Positions 18,549-28,507 of a stretch of DNA of 64,000 nucleotides are shown in pieces. Made by a program: the position numbers and the translations under genes. The stretch is from Candidatus Tisiphia endosymbiont of Dioctria linearis (GTDB lineage Bacteria; Pseudomonadota; Alphaproteobacteria; Rickettsiales; Rickettsiaceae), in contig NZ_OZ032156.1 in assembly GCF_964026545.1 (NCBI RefSeq), positions 248,001-312,000 of the forward strand, read 5' to 3'. The notes beneath the pieces are model-generated. The model searched no databases and was not told the origin of the DNA. It saw only the letters and a list, made by a program, of their open reading frames with translations. Position 1 is the first letter of the stretch. Each line of letters begins with the position of its first letter.

Positions 18549-18618
18549 AGCGACGAAGCAATCCAAAAAAGTGACCATAAATGAATTGCTTTATCGCCTT
18601 ACGCCTCCTTGCAATGAT
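18549..18618. repeat. GTCATTGCGAGG palindromic repeat, copy 4, partial
   Basis: The left arm is missing. CGACGAAGCAATCC, a GTGACCATAAAT spacer, GAATTGCTT and the right arm CTCCTTGCAATGATG remain. The rest of 18008-18904 is AT-rich sequence without a gene, apart from the listed repeats and promoters. Confidence 0.7.
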
Positions 18619-18716
18619 GCTTGGGATATCTAAAACTTATTTGCGTTAGCTATAGGAAGCTATTTGTAAAAAGTAATCATCAAATTTATATTTTTTCAAT
18701 AACATAATAATTTAAC

Positions 18717-18744
18717 TTGACAATGAATTTTTAATGTGTATGTT
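18717..18744 (+). promoter_or_regulatory. Probable promoter for the adaptor gene
   Basis: TTGACA at 18717-18722 and TATGTT at 18739-18744, preceded by TGTG, are 16 bp apart. This is the nearest good promoter before the adaptor at 18905 and leaves a leader of about 150 nt. Confidence 0.6.
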
Positions 18745-18904
18745 GCATCGGATAAAACGGATGAAAATAGTCGGTTTAGCTATTCTTTTAGGAGTTGTAA
18801 AATAATAACTCTTATAAATCATAGTGTGTTTAATTAAATAACATAGAGTTATAAGAAACTAATTTGTAAGTGTTGTTTTCTTACGACTCATAAGGCAGGT
18901 AGAT

Positions 18905-19999
18905 ATGGCGTTAATAAGTCGAAGAAAAGTTATATATGGGATATTATTTGTTATAACAGCGATTGTTGTGGTGATAGTTTTTATCAAAAAAGCAAATGAT
19001 AAACAAATCCCCGCTCAGCAAGTTGATAATCAAGCGACCATGGTTCCTGTTGAGGTGGTTAAGGCTCAATATTCAGAGGAAACAAATGATATATTGGTTA
19101 CAACAGGCAAAACCTTGCCATATGAAACACATGCAGTTAAAGTCAATGTAACAGGGGGAATTAAAGAGCTTGATTTGCCGATAGGTAGTTATGTCAATAA
19201 AGGTGATATTTTAGCAGTATTAGATACCACGCAAATTGACTACCTGATTGAACTGGCAAATGAAGAGTATCGTCTTAAAGAGAAAAAAGCTAATGCGATG
19301 AAACAGCTATCGGATAAGAATCTCATTAGCTATACAGAATATGTAAACCACCGCATAGAATATCTTGATGCTAAGCATAAATATTATGCATTACTTGATG
19401 ACAAGACCAATCATTATATTGTTGCTCCGTTAAGTGGCATTGTTGAACGAAAACTTGTTGCTGATGGAGAACTTGTTACACAAAAGGATAAAATAGCCGT
19501 TCTTTATGATATTCATATTATCAAGGTTGCATTTGATCTCGATGAAAGCGACTATCAAAAATTTAAAAGCTCACCGGATAGTTATGTTAACATCTATATT
19601 CCTGCTTTAGATTTAGCCCTTAAACTAAGCGATTTTAAAACTTCAGAAATTGCTCAAGATAAGAATCACTCAGTCTATATTGAGGCGTTTATTCCAAATG
19701 ATGACAATTCAATCACGCCTGGCTTATTTGTTAATGTAAATGTTGTTTTCAATAGCAATAAGCAAAGGATAAAATTACCAAACTCAGCTATCTTTTTTGA
19801 ATCCTATTATTTTGTCTATGTTATTGAGAATAATATAGCTAAAAAAGTAAGGGTTGAAATAGGTGATAGTGATAGTCAAAGTGTAGAGATAGTTAGTGGT
19901 ATTAAACCGAATGATCAAGTGGTTATTTCAGGAAAGAAGGGATTGCATGATGGGGCTAAGGTTTCGATTGAAGATGAAACAACTAAGTCAGAATTATAA
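18905..19999 (+). CDS. Periplasmic adaptor subunit (HlyD/AcrA family) of an efflux system
   Basis: A 364-residue membrane fusion protein. One N-terminal transmembrane anchor (about residues 9-27) is present and no lipobox. The first lipoyl half (GGIKELDLPIGSYVNKGDILAVLD) is at about 84-107, a short helical hairpin at about 112-160, the second lipoyl half (YIVAPLSGIVERKLVADGELV) at about 170-192, then the beta-barrel and membrane-proximal domains. The hairpin is much shorter than that of E. coli AcrA, so docking to an outer-membrane channel may differ. Its natural partner is the RND pump at 24630; the broken coiled-coil gene lies between them. No outer-membrane channel gene is nearby. Confidence 0.9.
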   Translation: MALISRRKVIYGILFVITAIVVVIVFIKKANDKQIPAQQVDNQATMVPVEVVKAQYSEETNDILVTTGKTLPYETHAVKVNVTGGIKELDLPIGSYVNKGDILAVLDTTQIDYLIELANEEYRLKEKKANAMKQLSDKNLISYTEYVNHRIEYLDAKHKYYALLDDKTNHYIVAPLSGIVERKLVADGELVTQKDKIAVLYDIHIIKVAFDLDESDYQKFKSSPDSYVNIYIPALDLALKLSDFKTSEIAQDKNHSVYIEAFIPNDDNSITPGLFVNVNVVFNSNKQRIKLPNSAIFFESYYFVYVIENNIAKKVRVEIGDSDSQSVEIVSGIKPNDQVVISGKKGLHDGAKVSIEDETTKSEL

Positions 20000-20001
20000 T
20001 A

Positions 20002-20055
20002 TAAAAATAATGAAAATAGCTATTAGTGGAACATAAAAATCTGCTATATTATAGA
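20002..20055 (+). repeat. ATAAAAATCTGYTATA repeat, copy B
   Basis: AATGAAAATAGCTATTAGTG and ACATAAAAATCTGCTATATT match copies A (1002-1070) and C (36408-36471, -). It begins directly after the adaptor stop codon and ends about 75 bp before the coiled-coil gene. Confidence 0.75.
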
Positions 20056-20129
20056 ATAGTTAATAACAGGGTAATGTTAACCTTCCCCTTATTTATATTG
20101 AAAAACTAAAACAAATATTAATTAGATAA

Positions 20130-21878
20130 ATGAAAAAACTATACTTTCTTATGATACTATTATTCTGTAGTTCTGTTCATGCTGCTGAGGTTGATAATCC
20201 AGCTCAACTTAGGAGAATGAATGTAATACAAGCTGGGGAAATACAGACACTAAACAAGAAAAAACAGGCTCTTGAGCAAGAAGTGGCGAAGCAAGCTGCA
20301 GAGCTAGAAGATTCCGAAAATAATAATAACGATAAGAATAGTAACGATAATAATAGCTCAAATTCTTCATCAAGTACTGGACAAAGAGCTGCTCCTAGTA
20401 ATAATCCTACCCCAGAACAATATATTGGTAGTAATAAGCGTATTACTCAAGAGGATACAAACTCTCAAATGGATTCTAAAAAACATGTAAATGATGATGA
20501 AAATCTTGATATTACTACAAAAGATCAAAATACTAAAACTAACCAATCACCAAGTCAGGCAACTGGGAATTCTAGTCAACAAGCAATAATTTCAGATGAT
20601 AATAAGCAACCAGACAGCCAAATTGGTCAAAGGGAAGAAGTGAATTTAGAACGGAAAGCACCTTCAGAAAATATTGTGAAATTGCATGAGGATATCGAAG
20701 TAGCTGAAAAGAGATTATCAGAATTGCAAAACAACATAAGTAATTTGGATAATGAATACACGAAGAAAAAACTAGCATTTGAGAAACTAGAAAAATTAGA
20801 ATCCCAATTATCTAAGCAACCTGAGATAAAAACTAATTCATTTAGTCAGCAGGCTCAACAAAATAGAGCTGGTTCACAACAACAGATGGGAAGTTTGGTT
20901 CAAGAACCAGAATTAAAGAATGCACAGGCTAAGGTTAAAGCAGCTGAAGCTATAGTACCAAAGGAGGACAAGGTATTAGCAAAGGCTACTGAAAAAACAC
21001 AACAACAGACAGAAGTTTTGCCTCGACAACAAAATGCTGCAGATCAAGCTGCAAAAGATGAGGTAGATAACGCTGCACAAGTTAAGAGAGCAGCTTTGAC
21101 TACACAAGCAGCAGACTTGGCTGACCAACGAGCAGATTTGGCTACAAGAGACGCAGCTTTGGCTACAGCGGAGCAAGCTGTAAAAGATAAGACAGTAGCT
21201 TTGGCTGCAGCGGAGAAAGAGAAAGCTGCAGCGGTTAAAGCTCACGAAGATGCTAAACTATTTGCCAAAACTGAGCAAGATAAGTTGGCTGCAGAGCTTA
21301 AAGATGCACAGGCTAAGATAGTAACTGTAACTAAAGAAAAAGATGCTTTAGTTAAGACCCACGAAGCTACGATAGCAGAGAAGGATAAGAATTTAGCAGA
21401 TGCTAAGAAGGTTAATGAAGAGTCAAAAGCACAGATAGCAGCTTTGAATGAAGAAAAAGAGGCAGCGGTTAAAGCTGCAGCAGATAAGACAGCAGCTTTG
21501 ACTACACAAGCAGCAGATTTGGCTAACCAACGAGTAGCTTTGGATACAAGAACAACAGAGTTGACTGCAGCGGAGCAAGTTGTACAACAACAGACAGCAG
21601 CTTTGGCTGCAAAAGACGCAGATTTGGCTAACCAAAGAGTAGCTTTGGATACAAGAACAACAGAGTTGACTGCAGCGGAGCAAGTTATACAACAACAGAC
21701 AGCAGCTTTGGCTACAAGAGACGCAGCTTTGGCTACAGCGGAGCAAGCTGTAAAAGATAAGACAGTAGCTTTGGCTGCAGCGGAGAAAGAGAAAGCTGCA
21801 GCGGTTGAGAAAGAACAACAACAGACAGCAGCTTTGACTGCAGCGGAGCAAGAGAAAGAGGTAGCGGTTAAAGCTTAA
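20130..21878 (+). pseudogene. Secreted coiled-coil repeat protein, N-terminal fragment
   Basis: 582 codons, starting with a clear signal peptide (MKKLYFLMILLFCSSVHA-AE). A Ser/Asn/Gln-rich low-complexity stretch covers about 55-185, then long Ala/Lys/Glu/Gln heptad repeats. Internal duplications include an AALATRDAALATAEQAV block at 21140-21236 and 21710-21807, and an NQRVALDTRTTELTAAEQ block at 21520-21600 and 21630-21700. It ends at an in-frame TAA (21876-21878) in the context GTT AAA GCT TAA GAG GCT GCA. The same frame then continues for 475 codons, so a single base change explains the stop. No known family is recognised beyond coiled coil. The fragment could still be made as a shorter secreted protein. 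Confidence 0.75.
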
Positions 21879-21896
21879 GAGGCTGCACAGGCTGCG

Positions 21897-23303
21897 ATGG
21901 CAGAGAAGGAGACGGAATTAGCAGCTTTGAATAAACAACAAGAGGATGCACAGGCTGAGATAGAAAAGAATAAACTAGCATTAGAAGAGGCTAAGAAGGC
22001 TAATGAAGAGTCAAAAGCACAGATAGCAGTTTTGGCTAAAGAGAAAGAGGATGCACAGGCTGCGATAGAAAAGAATACACTAGCATTAGAAGATGCTAAG
22101 AAGGCTAATGAAGAATCGAAAGCACAGATAGCAGTTTTGGCTAAAGAGAAAGAGGATGCACAGGCTGCGATAGAAAAGAATACACTAGCATTAGAAGATG
22201 CTAAGAAGGCTAATGAAGAATCGAAAGCACAGATAGCAGTTTTGGCTAAAGAGAAAGAAGATGCACAGGCTGCGATAGAAAAGAATACACTAGCATTAGA
22301 ATATGCTAAGAAGGCTAATGAAGAATCGAAAGCACAGATAGCAGTTTTGGCTAAAGAGAAAGAAGATGCACAGGCTGCGATAGAAAAGAATACACTAGCA
22401 TTAGAAGATGCTAAACAACTTGTCAAAACTGAACAAGATAATTTGCAAAAAGTTCAGGCTGAAGCTCAGGCTAAGCTGGCTACAGCGGAGCAAGAAAAAG
22501 CTGCAGCGGTTAAGGCTTATGAAGATGCTAAACTACTTGCCAAAGCTGAGCAAGATAAGTTGGCTGCAGATCTTAAAGCTGCACAAGCTGAGATAGTAAC
22601 TGTGACTGAAGAAAAAGATGCGTTAGTTAAGACCCACGAAGCTACGATAGTAGAGAAGGAAAAATCATTAGTAGCTGTTAAAGATGATACAGTAAACAAG
22701 GAGATAAAGGTTTTTGATGATGAACATGCTAAGAAAGAGGAAGTTTTAGCCATAGAAGAGGAAGAGATAGATAAGCAAGCAGAAAATATTAATAGTCAGT
22801 ATGCTAAGGATGTGGAGGCTCTTGTAAAAGAAGAGGAAGCTATAAATGAGCGAGTAGAAGCTATTGATAATGATCATGCTAATGATGTGGAGTTATTAGC
22901 AAAAGAAGAAAGGGAAATAAGAGAAGAGATAGAAAATATTGATGATGACTATGTTAAAGGTGTGAAAATCTTAACAAAAGAAATGGAAGCAATAAAAATA
23001 CAGATGAAAGATATTGATAATGAGCGTACACAGGATGTGCAAGAGTTCAAAATAAAAGAAAAAAAGAGAGTTAAGCAGATAAAAGAGCTTGAGAATCAGT
23101 GTGCACTGCTTACTGGACAAGCCCAAGAAGCTTTAAAGAATCAAATAACTAAACAGATAGAAGAGAATGACAGTCAGCGTAAAAAAGATGTAGAGAATTT
23201 CGAAAAAAATGAGGAAAAAAGAGAGCAAGCGATACAAGTACTTAAGGAGAAGCAAATAGCTGGTTTGCGAGCCTTTGAAAGAGGTGACAGCACTTCTGGA
23301 TAA
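21897..23303 (+). pseudogene. Coiled-coil repeat protein, second fragment
   Basis: Same reading frame as the fragment ending at 21878. The frame is open from 21879 and the first ATG is at 21897. It encodes 468 residues of near-continuous heptad repeat, including four exact-length 35-residue repeats (21978-22397), then a more divergent Glu/Lys-rich part with repeated KEEEAINERVEAIDNDHA-like units of about 30 residues. It ends in GLRAFERGDSTSG, which does not fit the repeat; the expected continuation (KEVTALLDKHA) is found one frame over, so a frameshift lies at about 23265-23290. It lacks its own signal peptide and an obvious ribosome-binding site. Confidence 0.75.
21978..22397 (+). repeat. 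Four tandem 105-bp repeats encoding 35-residue heptad units
   Basis: Four units of exactly 105 bp begin with the Ala-Leu-Glu codons at 21978, 22083, 22188 and 22293, and a fifth diverges after 22398. Each encodes ALEDAKKANEESKAQIAVLA and then KEKEDAQAAIEKNTL: five heptads, so the coiled-coil register is kept whatever the copy number. Units differ by very few bases, so recent expansion is likely. Confidence 0.92.
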
Positions 23304-23949
23304 GCATGCGAGTGCTCGGACAAACTTCAAAACAAAAGATGGAGAAAGAATGCAAGAGATACAAGATTGTATAGAGGGAAAGACGAACCTTCAGGGAGTC
23401 TACGCTAAATATGAGCAGGACACGATTAAAGAGGTACAGGAACATAGGGTTCAGCGTGATGCTGATTGTCAAACCTTCACAAAAGAAGCGAAGAAACTAA
23501 CTGATGATATACAGAAACTTGAGGTGAAGTACAGGAGTAGTCATAACAAAGAAACATTAGATAAACAAATACAAGAAGCTAAGAACAAACTTAAACTTGC
23601 TCAGAAAAAGTTTGAAAAAGAGGATGATGACAAAAATAACTTGATACAAGATATACTGAATAAACGTACAGAGGCTGGTAAGTTACTCACAAAAAATGTG
23701 GAAAAAATAGATGAGAAGTTAAAAGAGTTGAACATGAAGCAGGAGAATGGTCAGCAATTCTTTGAGAAAAAAGAGGAAGAAAGAGCCAAAGAGCTAACAA
23801 CACTTCAGGATAAGCATGCCGTTGAGCAAAGAAGTTTAGTAACGGCTGAGAAAAAAAGAGCTGATAAACTAACAAAGCTTGATGCTGGCTATGATAAGGC
23901 TGAGCAAGGCTTCTTCAGAAGTAAGAAAAGAAGAGCTAAAAGATCTTGA
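23275..23949 (+). pseudogene. Coiled-coil repeat protein, third fragment
   Basis: This frame continues the heptad pattern after the first frameshift (TALLDKHASARTNFKTKDGE). It is very rich in Lys and Glu, with units around LQDKHA that resemble each other at 23290 and 23810. It has no good start codon (TTG at 23275). It ends in GFFRSKKRRAKRS, out of character for the repeat, while the expected KASSEVRKEELKDLEEEHEKV continues one frame over; a second frameshift lies near 23905-23925. Confidence 0.72.
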
Positions 23950-24619
23950 GGAAGAGCATGAGAAAGTTCGGGGAGCTTCTATAAAAAATAATAAGAAAAG
24001 AGCTGACGATCTAAAAAATCTTCAGGATGAGCATGCACGGCTTCGTCAAGAATTCAAAAAAAAAGAAGACGAAATAAAGAAAGAGATGCAAGCACTTAAA
24101 TATATGACTGGGGATGCTCTTGCTTTGCAAGCTTTGAGAAAAACAAAGGTGCCACTAAATAAGAAGGCGAATGTTCCGGGAGTCCGGAGACAGCCCGTTA
24201 ATCAACAAAACTTATCAGTAAAAGCAGCCAATCAAGAGTTAGCTAAAACGCACAATGAAATGAAAAAGATACAGGGAAGCAGTACACCATTGAATAGTAA
24301 TAATAACAGTAGTGTAACTTCTAGAAGCAATCGTTCAATTAGTATATCTAGTGTAGGTAGTGTAGGTAGTGTAGGTGATTTGACATCATCGCCAACTAAT
24401 CAAGTTGTTGAAACTAACATATCAGGAGAAAAACAGAACAAGACTCAACTTGTAACTACAACTCCTGTTCAGGTAATTAGTCGAGAAACAGTAGTAGGAG
24501 CTACCCCTAAAGTTATTAAGGAAGAAGATGGCTTAAGCACCAAAACCAAGTCCACTATTTCAGTAAAAAAACCGGTTGTACCGACGAAAACAATAACACC
24601 ATATAAGAAAGCATCATAA
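23879..24619 (+). pseudogene. Coiled-coil repeat protein, C-terminal fragment
   Basis: The last 246 codons continue the coiled coil to about residue 75. Then comes a Ser/Thr/Asn-rich, probably unstructured tail with the short tandem SVGSVGSVGD (24350-24380) and ending TITPYKKAS. No autotransporter barrel, membrane anchor or sorting motif is visible at the C-terminus. It ends 10 bp before the RND gene, so an intact ancestor would have been co-transcribed with it. The repaired gene would span 20130-24619, about 1,496 codons. Confidence 0.72.
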
Positions 24620-24629
24620 AAACAGGTTT

Positions 24630-27600
24630 ATGATAAAAAAATTGTTGGAACATAGTAGCATTTTTATGGTGATCAATATTGTGGTGGTACTGTTTGGTAT
24701 ATACACATATTTGCAGCTAAAAATTCAACTTTTACCCAATATACCTATTTCAAATATTTACATTTCGATCATCAACCCGAACGTCAGACCGGATTTGATA
24801 GAGAAATACATTACTAAACCTTTTGAAGAGGTTTTTTCACATGTTGATGGTCTTGAGTCGATTCTTGCTGTTAGTCAGCTAGGAGAAAGTAAAATAACGT
24901 TAAGTATTACCAAGAAAGTTCCGATAGAACAAGCAATTAACCAAGTTAGAGATTTGATACTAAAAAATAAGGCTCTCTTGCCAGAGGGAGCTAAAGACCC
25001 GATAATTTCCACTGAAAGCTTTTCTGCTTTACCAATGATGTATATTGCTGTGGGGTCTAATAATAATTTGTTAGTTACTGCTGAGGATATTGAGACAATT
25101 AAAAAAAAGCTTAAATATGTAGATGGTGTAGCCAACTCATCTGGTTTTGGCGTGACAGAAAAAGTGATTAATATCGATATTGATCCAGAAAAAATTGCAA
25201 AATATTATATTCCTTTAGATAGTGTCCTTGCTTCGTTAACGCTACAAAACACCGATTTCTCTGGTGGTAAATTATCAAATCAATATAAAACGGAGTATAT
25301 CTCTTTTGATACCACCATCAATAAGTTAAGTGATTTTGGTGACATCAATCTGGAAAGTAATAATGTGGCTATAAAGCTAAAAAATATTGCTAGCATTGCG
25401 ATATCAGATAAAGAGGCACTTAGCTTTGCCTATTTTGGTAAGGATAAAATTATTTTATTAGGTATTTTTGCTAAGTCAGATGCCAATCCAGTCGATGTAT
25501 CACAAAATGTAAAACATTTCTTAGAATATTACGAAAAAGCTAACCCTCAATTAACTTTTAAAATTGTTATCGATGATAGCCAAGATATTTTACAAGCGTT
25601 TCAAGAAGTAAAAAAAACCTTGTTAGAATCGGTGTTATTGGTATCAGTAATTGTGTTACTGCTAATGGGATCATTGCGATATTCAATTATTGCAATTTGT
25701 GCAATTCCAGTCTCACTTGCCGCTTGTTTTATTATACTATATTTGTGTGGTTTTACACTCAACTCAATAACGATGTTGGCAATGGTTTTGGCCATAGGGC
25801 TGGTGGTCGATGATTCTATTGTAGTGATTGAAAATGCTGAGCATTACTATCGGGAAAGTAAAAATGCTTTAACTAGTATATTGCAAGCAATTTATAACCT
25901 CTTTTTATCTATTTTAATATTGATGCTTACGCTAGTGGTAATATATATCCCTATTTTGTTCATTAAAGGAGAGGTAGGAAAAATTTTACAGGAATTTTCT
26001 TTGTCAATTATTGCTTGTTTAGTGATGTCCTTTATCGTGGCGTTTACCTTAACCCCCATATTATTTTTAAAACTAGCAAATAATAAGCATGAAAGCAAAT
26101 TTGCTCAAATTGTTAATAAGATGCTGGATATGATTACTGGCAAATATAAAGGTTCTTTATTTTTTATTATACGTCATGCCAGAGTATTTTTATTGTTGGT
26201 TACTATAGTTGTAGTGTCTGGTGCATATGTTGCAGTTAACTCTATGAAAATAGAAATTGAGCCATTTGAAAAAAAAGATATGATTATACTTACCAACATC
26301 TTTATGCCCAATACAAATTTAAGTTATATCCATCATTATATGGAAAAAATTACTAAAACAATCAATAGTTATGATAATATTAAATATACCTTGAATATTG
26401 AAGAATCGCCACGTTCAACGGTTTGGATAATATTAAAAGATAAAACTAAAGCGGTGCAGACATTGCATGACATTGAAGCTAAAATTGCAAAAATAGCGGT
26501 TGGTGGAGATGTTTCAGTGAAGTTTGCCCAGGGAAAAAATACTGGTTCAGCAAAGGGTAACGTTGAGTTAAGCTTTTATGTCAATAACCACTCATCCATG
26601 GAAAATGCTTGGCAAGCCGTGCATTTTATACAGGCTAATTCAAAGAATTTATTTAATAATGTTACAGCTATTGCCACTTCACTTGTACAAGATTATAAAG
26701 TATCTTGTAACCAAGATAAGTTATTCAAATATGGCTTAAGTCAGAAAGATATATCAAATACTTTAGATATTCTGTTTAATGCTAGAAAGATAGGAAACTT
26801 TAAGCATTATGATAATACTTATGATGTTGTCGCTAAATCAGACCCCAAATTTGGTAAAATGCTAAGTAATATACAAAATATGTTTGTTACAACACAGAAG
26901 AATGGAGAAGAGCTTATTCAGCTTAAGGATATATGTGATATTAATAGGGTGAATACAGTTAATCAAATTATGCGTTATAATGAGCAATATTCTATTGAAG
27001 TAATTGCCACTGCTAAACATGGCGTTAAATTGCAAGATGCAGTGCATTCTATTGATCAGTTAAATGGTAAATTGCCAAGTGATAGTGATATTAGCTATAG
27101 TGAACAAACGAAAATGCTTATAGATTCAACGTCATCATTTACATTGCTAATTTTAGTATCTGTATTTGGACTCTACTTATTAATGTTCGCCCGCTTTAAC
27201 GATTTACTACTATCATTTGTTATTTTAGTTGGAGGAATTCCAGTAGCTTTAAGTATAGCTTTATTGAGTTTATATTTTACTCAAGGGGGGTTAAATATCT
27301 ATACTCAAATATCACTTATCACATTAGCGGGATTAATGACTAAGCATAGTGTATTGTTATGTAGTGCAATGCATCAGGGGAAAGGAGGGATAAAATCAAT
27401 AGTAACAGGAGCCACATCAAGAATCAGAGCCATCTTAATTACTTCTCTGGCTATGAGTATTGGTTTATTGTCGCTTTTCTTTGATAGTGGGAATTATGCC
27501 AATAGTCGTTTTCAAATGGCTATGGTTCTAGTAACAGGCATCGCTGTTGGCTCGATATTAACACTTTATGTAACCCCTTTACTTTATATTAGTTTTTATC

Positions 27601-27632
27601 GTATTCGTTACCAACGTACTCGTATAACGTAA
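24630..27632 (+). CDS. RND-family efflux transporter (AcrB-like inner-membrane pump)
   Basis: A 1,000-residue proton-driven pump of the RND superfamily. TM1 is at about 10-28, a periplasmic porter domain follows, and TM2-6 start near 333. TM4 carries the paired proton-relay aspartates D394-D395 in GLVVDDSIVV. The second half repeats the layout, with the conserved TM10 lysine at K905 in GLMTKHSVLL. Length is slightly below that of AcrB (about 1,049). It pairs functionally with the adaptor at 18905. Substrate cannot be inferred; the divergence of the porter loops and the interposed coiled-coil gene argue for something other than a standard drug pump. Confidence 0.92.
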   Translation: MIKKLLEHSSIFMVINIVVVLFGIYTYLQLKIQLLPNIPISNIYISIINPNVRPDLIEKYITKPFEEVFSHVDGLESILAVSQLGESKITLSITKKVPIEQAINQVRDLILKNKALLPEGAKDPIISTESFSALPMMYIAVGSNNNLLVTAEDIETIKKKLKYVDGVANSSGFGVTEKVINIDIDPEKIAKYYIPLDSVLASLTLQNTDFSGGKLSNQYKTEYISFDTTINKLSDFGDINLESNNVAIKLKNIASIAISDKEALSFAYFGKDKIILLGIFAKSDANPVDVSQNVKHFLEYYEKANPQLTFKIVIDDSQDILQAFQEVKKTLLESVLLVSVIVLLLMGSLRYSIIAICAIPVSLAACFIILYLCGFTLNSITMLAMVLAIGLVVDDSIVVIENAEHYYRESKNALTSILQAIYNLFLSILILMLTLVVIYIPILFIKGEVGKILQEFSLSIIACLVMSFIVAFTLTPILFLKLANNKHESKFAQIVNKMLDMITGKYKGSLFFIIRHARVFLLLVTIVVVSGAYVAVNSMKIEIEPFEKKDMIILTNIFMPNTNLSYIHHYMEKITKTINSYDNIKYTLNIEESPRSTVWIILKDKTKAVQTLHDIEAKIAKIAVGGDVSVKFAQGKNTGSAKGNVELSFYVNNHSSMENAWQAVHFIQANSKNLFNNVTAIATSLVQDYKVSCNQDKLFKYGLSQKDISNTLDILFNARKIGNFKHYDNTYDVVAKSDPKFGKMLSNIQNMFVTTQKNGEELIQLKDICDINRVNTVNQIMRYNEQYSIEVIATAKHGVKLQDAVHSIDQLNGKLPSDSDISYSEQTKMLIDSTSSFTLLILVSVFGLYLLMFARFNDLLLSFVILVGGIPVALSIALLSLYFTQGGLNIYTQISLITLAGLMTKHSVLLCSAMHQGKGGIKSIVTGATSRIRAILITSLAMSIGLLSLFFDSGNYANSRFQMAMVLVTGIAVGSILTLYVTPLLYISFYRIRYQRTRIT

Positions 27633-27708
27633 TTAATAAGAAAATGTGCTAAAATGTCTATGTTTCAAAGAAAAATTATAAAATCTATGGATATTTTCTT
27701 ATCCTTTA

Positions 27709-27737
27709 TTGACAATTATTAAAAAAAGGAGTACCAT
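27709..27737 (+). promoter_or_regulatory. Possible cspA promoter and long leader
   Basis: TTGACA at 27709-27714 lies 17 bp from TACCAT at 27732-27737. A start just after this gives a leader of about 125 nt before cspA, in line with the long structured leaders known for cold-shock genes. The -10 is weak. Confidence 0.4.
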
Positions 27738-27868
27738 GTTTCTTGAGTTTAATAATTAACTCTTTAATAGCATGAAAGCCTTATTTCTGTCTGCCAGTTG
27801 TTGGGTTTAATTTCTACGGAAGAGTTCGAATTAAGTTCAGATAAGTAACTCTATACTAAAAGGTTTTT

Positions 27869-28078
27869 ATGATTACTAAAGTAGGTAAGGTCAAATGGTT
27901 TAATACAACCAAAGGCTTTGGTTTTATTCAACCAGACGATGGTGGGAGTGACGTTTTTGTTCACATCTCGGCTGTAGAGCGTGCCGGGATCCGCAATCTT
28001 AATGGAGGTCAAAGTGTAGGCTTTGATCTAGAAGACAATAAGGGGAAAATTTCTGCTGTTAATCTGCAAATAAAATAA
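27869..28078 (+). CDS. cspA: Cold-shock protein, CspA family
   Basis: A 69-residue single cold-shock domain that binds single-stranded RNA or DNA as an RNA chaperone. RNP1 is KGFGFI at residues 15-20 and RNP2 is VFVHI at 29-33; the start VGKVKWFN is typical. AAAAGG lies upstream of the ATG. It is followed 430 bp later by a DEAD-box helicase on the same strand, a pairing that fits cold-induced RNA unwinding. An AACTACTCA / TGAGTGGTT hairpin sits just after the stop. Confidence 0.97.
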   Translation: MITKVGKVKWFNTTKGFGFIQPDDGGSDVFVHISAVERAGIRNLNGGQSVGFDLEDNKGKISAVNLQIK

Positions 28079-28100
28079 TATTTATTTAAAACTACAAGCA

Positions 28101-28126
28101 ACTACTCAAAATTTATGAGTGGTTAT
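28101..28126 (+). terminator. Weak hairpin after cspA
   Basis: AACTACTCA and TGAGTGGTT form a stem around AAATTTA (one G-U pair), with ATTAAA following and no T-run. It may protect or end the cspA transcript; intrinsic termination is not well supported. Confidence 0.35.
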
Positions 28127-28403
28127 TAAACTAGTGAATTTTGGGTAGTATCATCTTTTTATACACTCTGTGCATTATCTTTTATAATTCAGTGTTCACT
28201 GTAAGTAAAGCTGTAATTTTATTGGACTATTTTAAGTATACTCGAATGATTTGGGGAAATGGATTTTCAAAGCAAAAGAGTATCTATGATAGGATTGTAT
28301 TTATAGTTACAGCCGCTTTTACTATACAACAATTAATAACCCGCTTTATAACATAAGAACTTAACCATAAACTTATTCTTTTTTAAGGTATAGAATATAT
28401 GCT

Positions 28404-28472
28404 CACTCAGATGCTTTGAAGAGTTGGAGTCTAATTACAGTTTACCTTCCAATTCCTCAAATCATTTGAGTA
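28404..28472. repeat. TACTCAAATGATTTG inverted-repeat element, 69 bp
   Basis: CACTCAGATGCTTTGAAGAG (28404-28423) mirrors CCTCAAATCATTTGAGTA (ending 28472), with 19 of 24 positions complementary. Related elements are at 30295-30408, 41017-41142 and 41677-41740. It lies about 36 bp before the helicase start. The rest of 28079-28507 holds a lone half copy of the same arm (28233-28250) and no convincing gene. Confidence 0.7.
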
Positions 28473-28507
28473 TTTTTAATTTACGATAAATAACATTGGA
28501 TTTAATA

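Noticed and set aside
21140..22400. Possible CRISPR array from regularly spaced repeats
   Set aside because: The repeats are contiguous coding heptads without unique spacers, and no cas genes are present.
21875..22426. 183-codon - strand repetitive frame
   Set aside because: It is the antisense of the 105-bp tandem repeats; low-complexity coding repeats commonly leave an open frame on the opposite strand.
28141..28356. 71-codon frame after cspA with a TTG start
   Set aside because: No ribosome-binding site, no recognisable family, and it runs through a half copy of the TACTCAAATGATTTG repeat (near 28233-28250).
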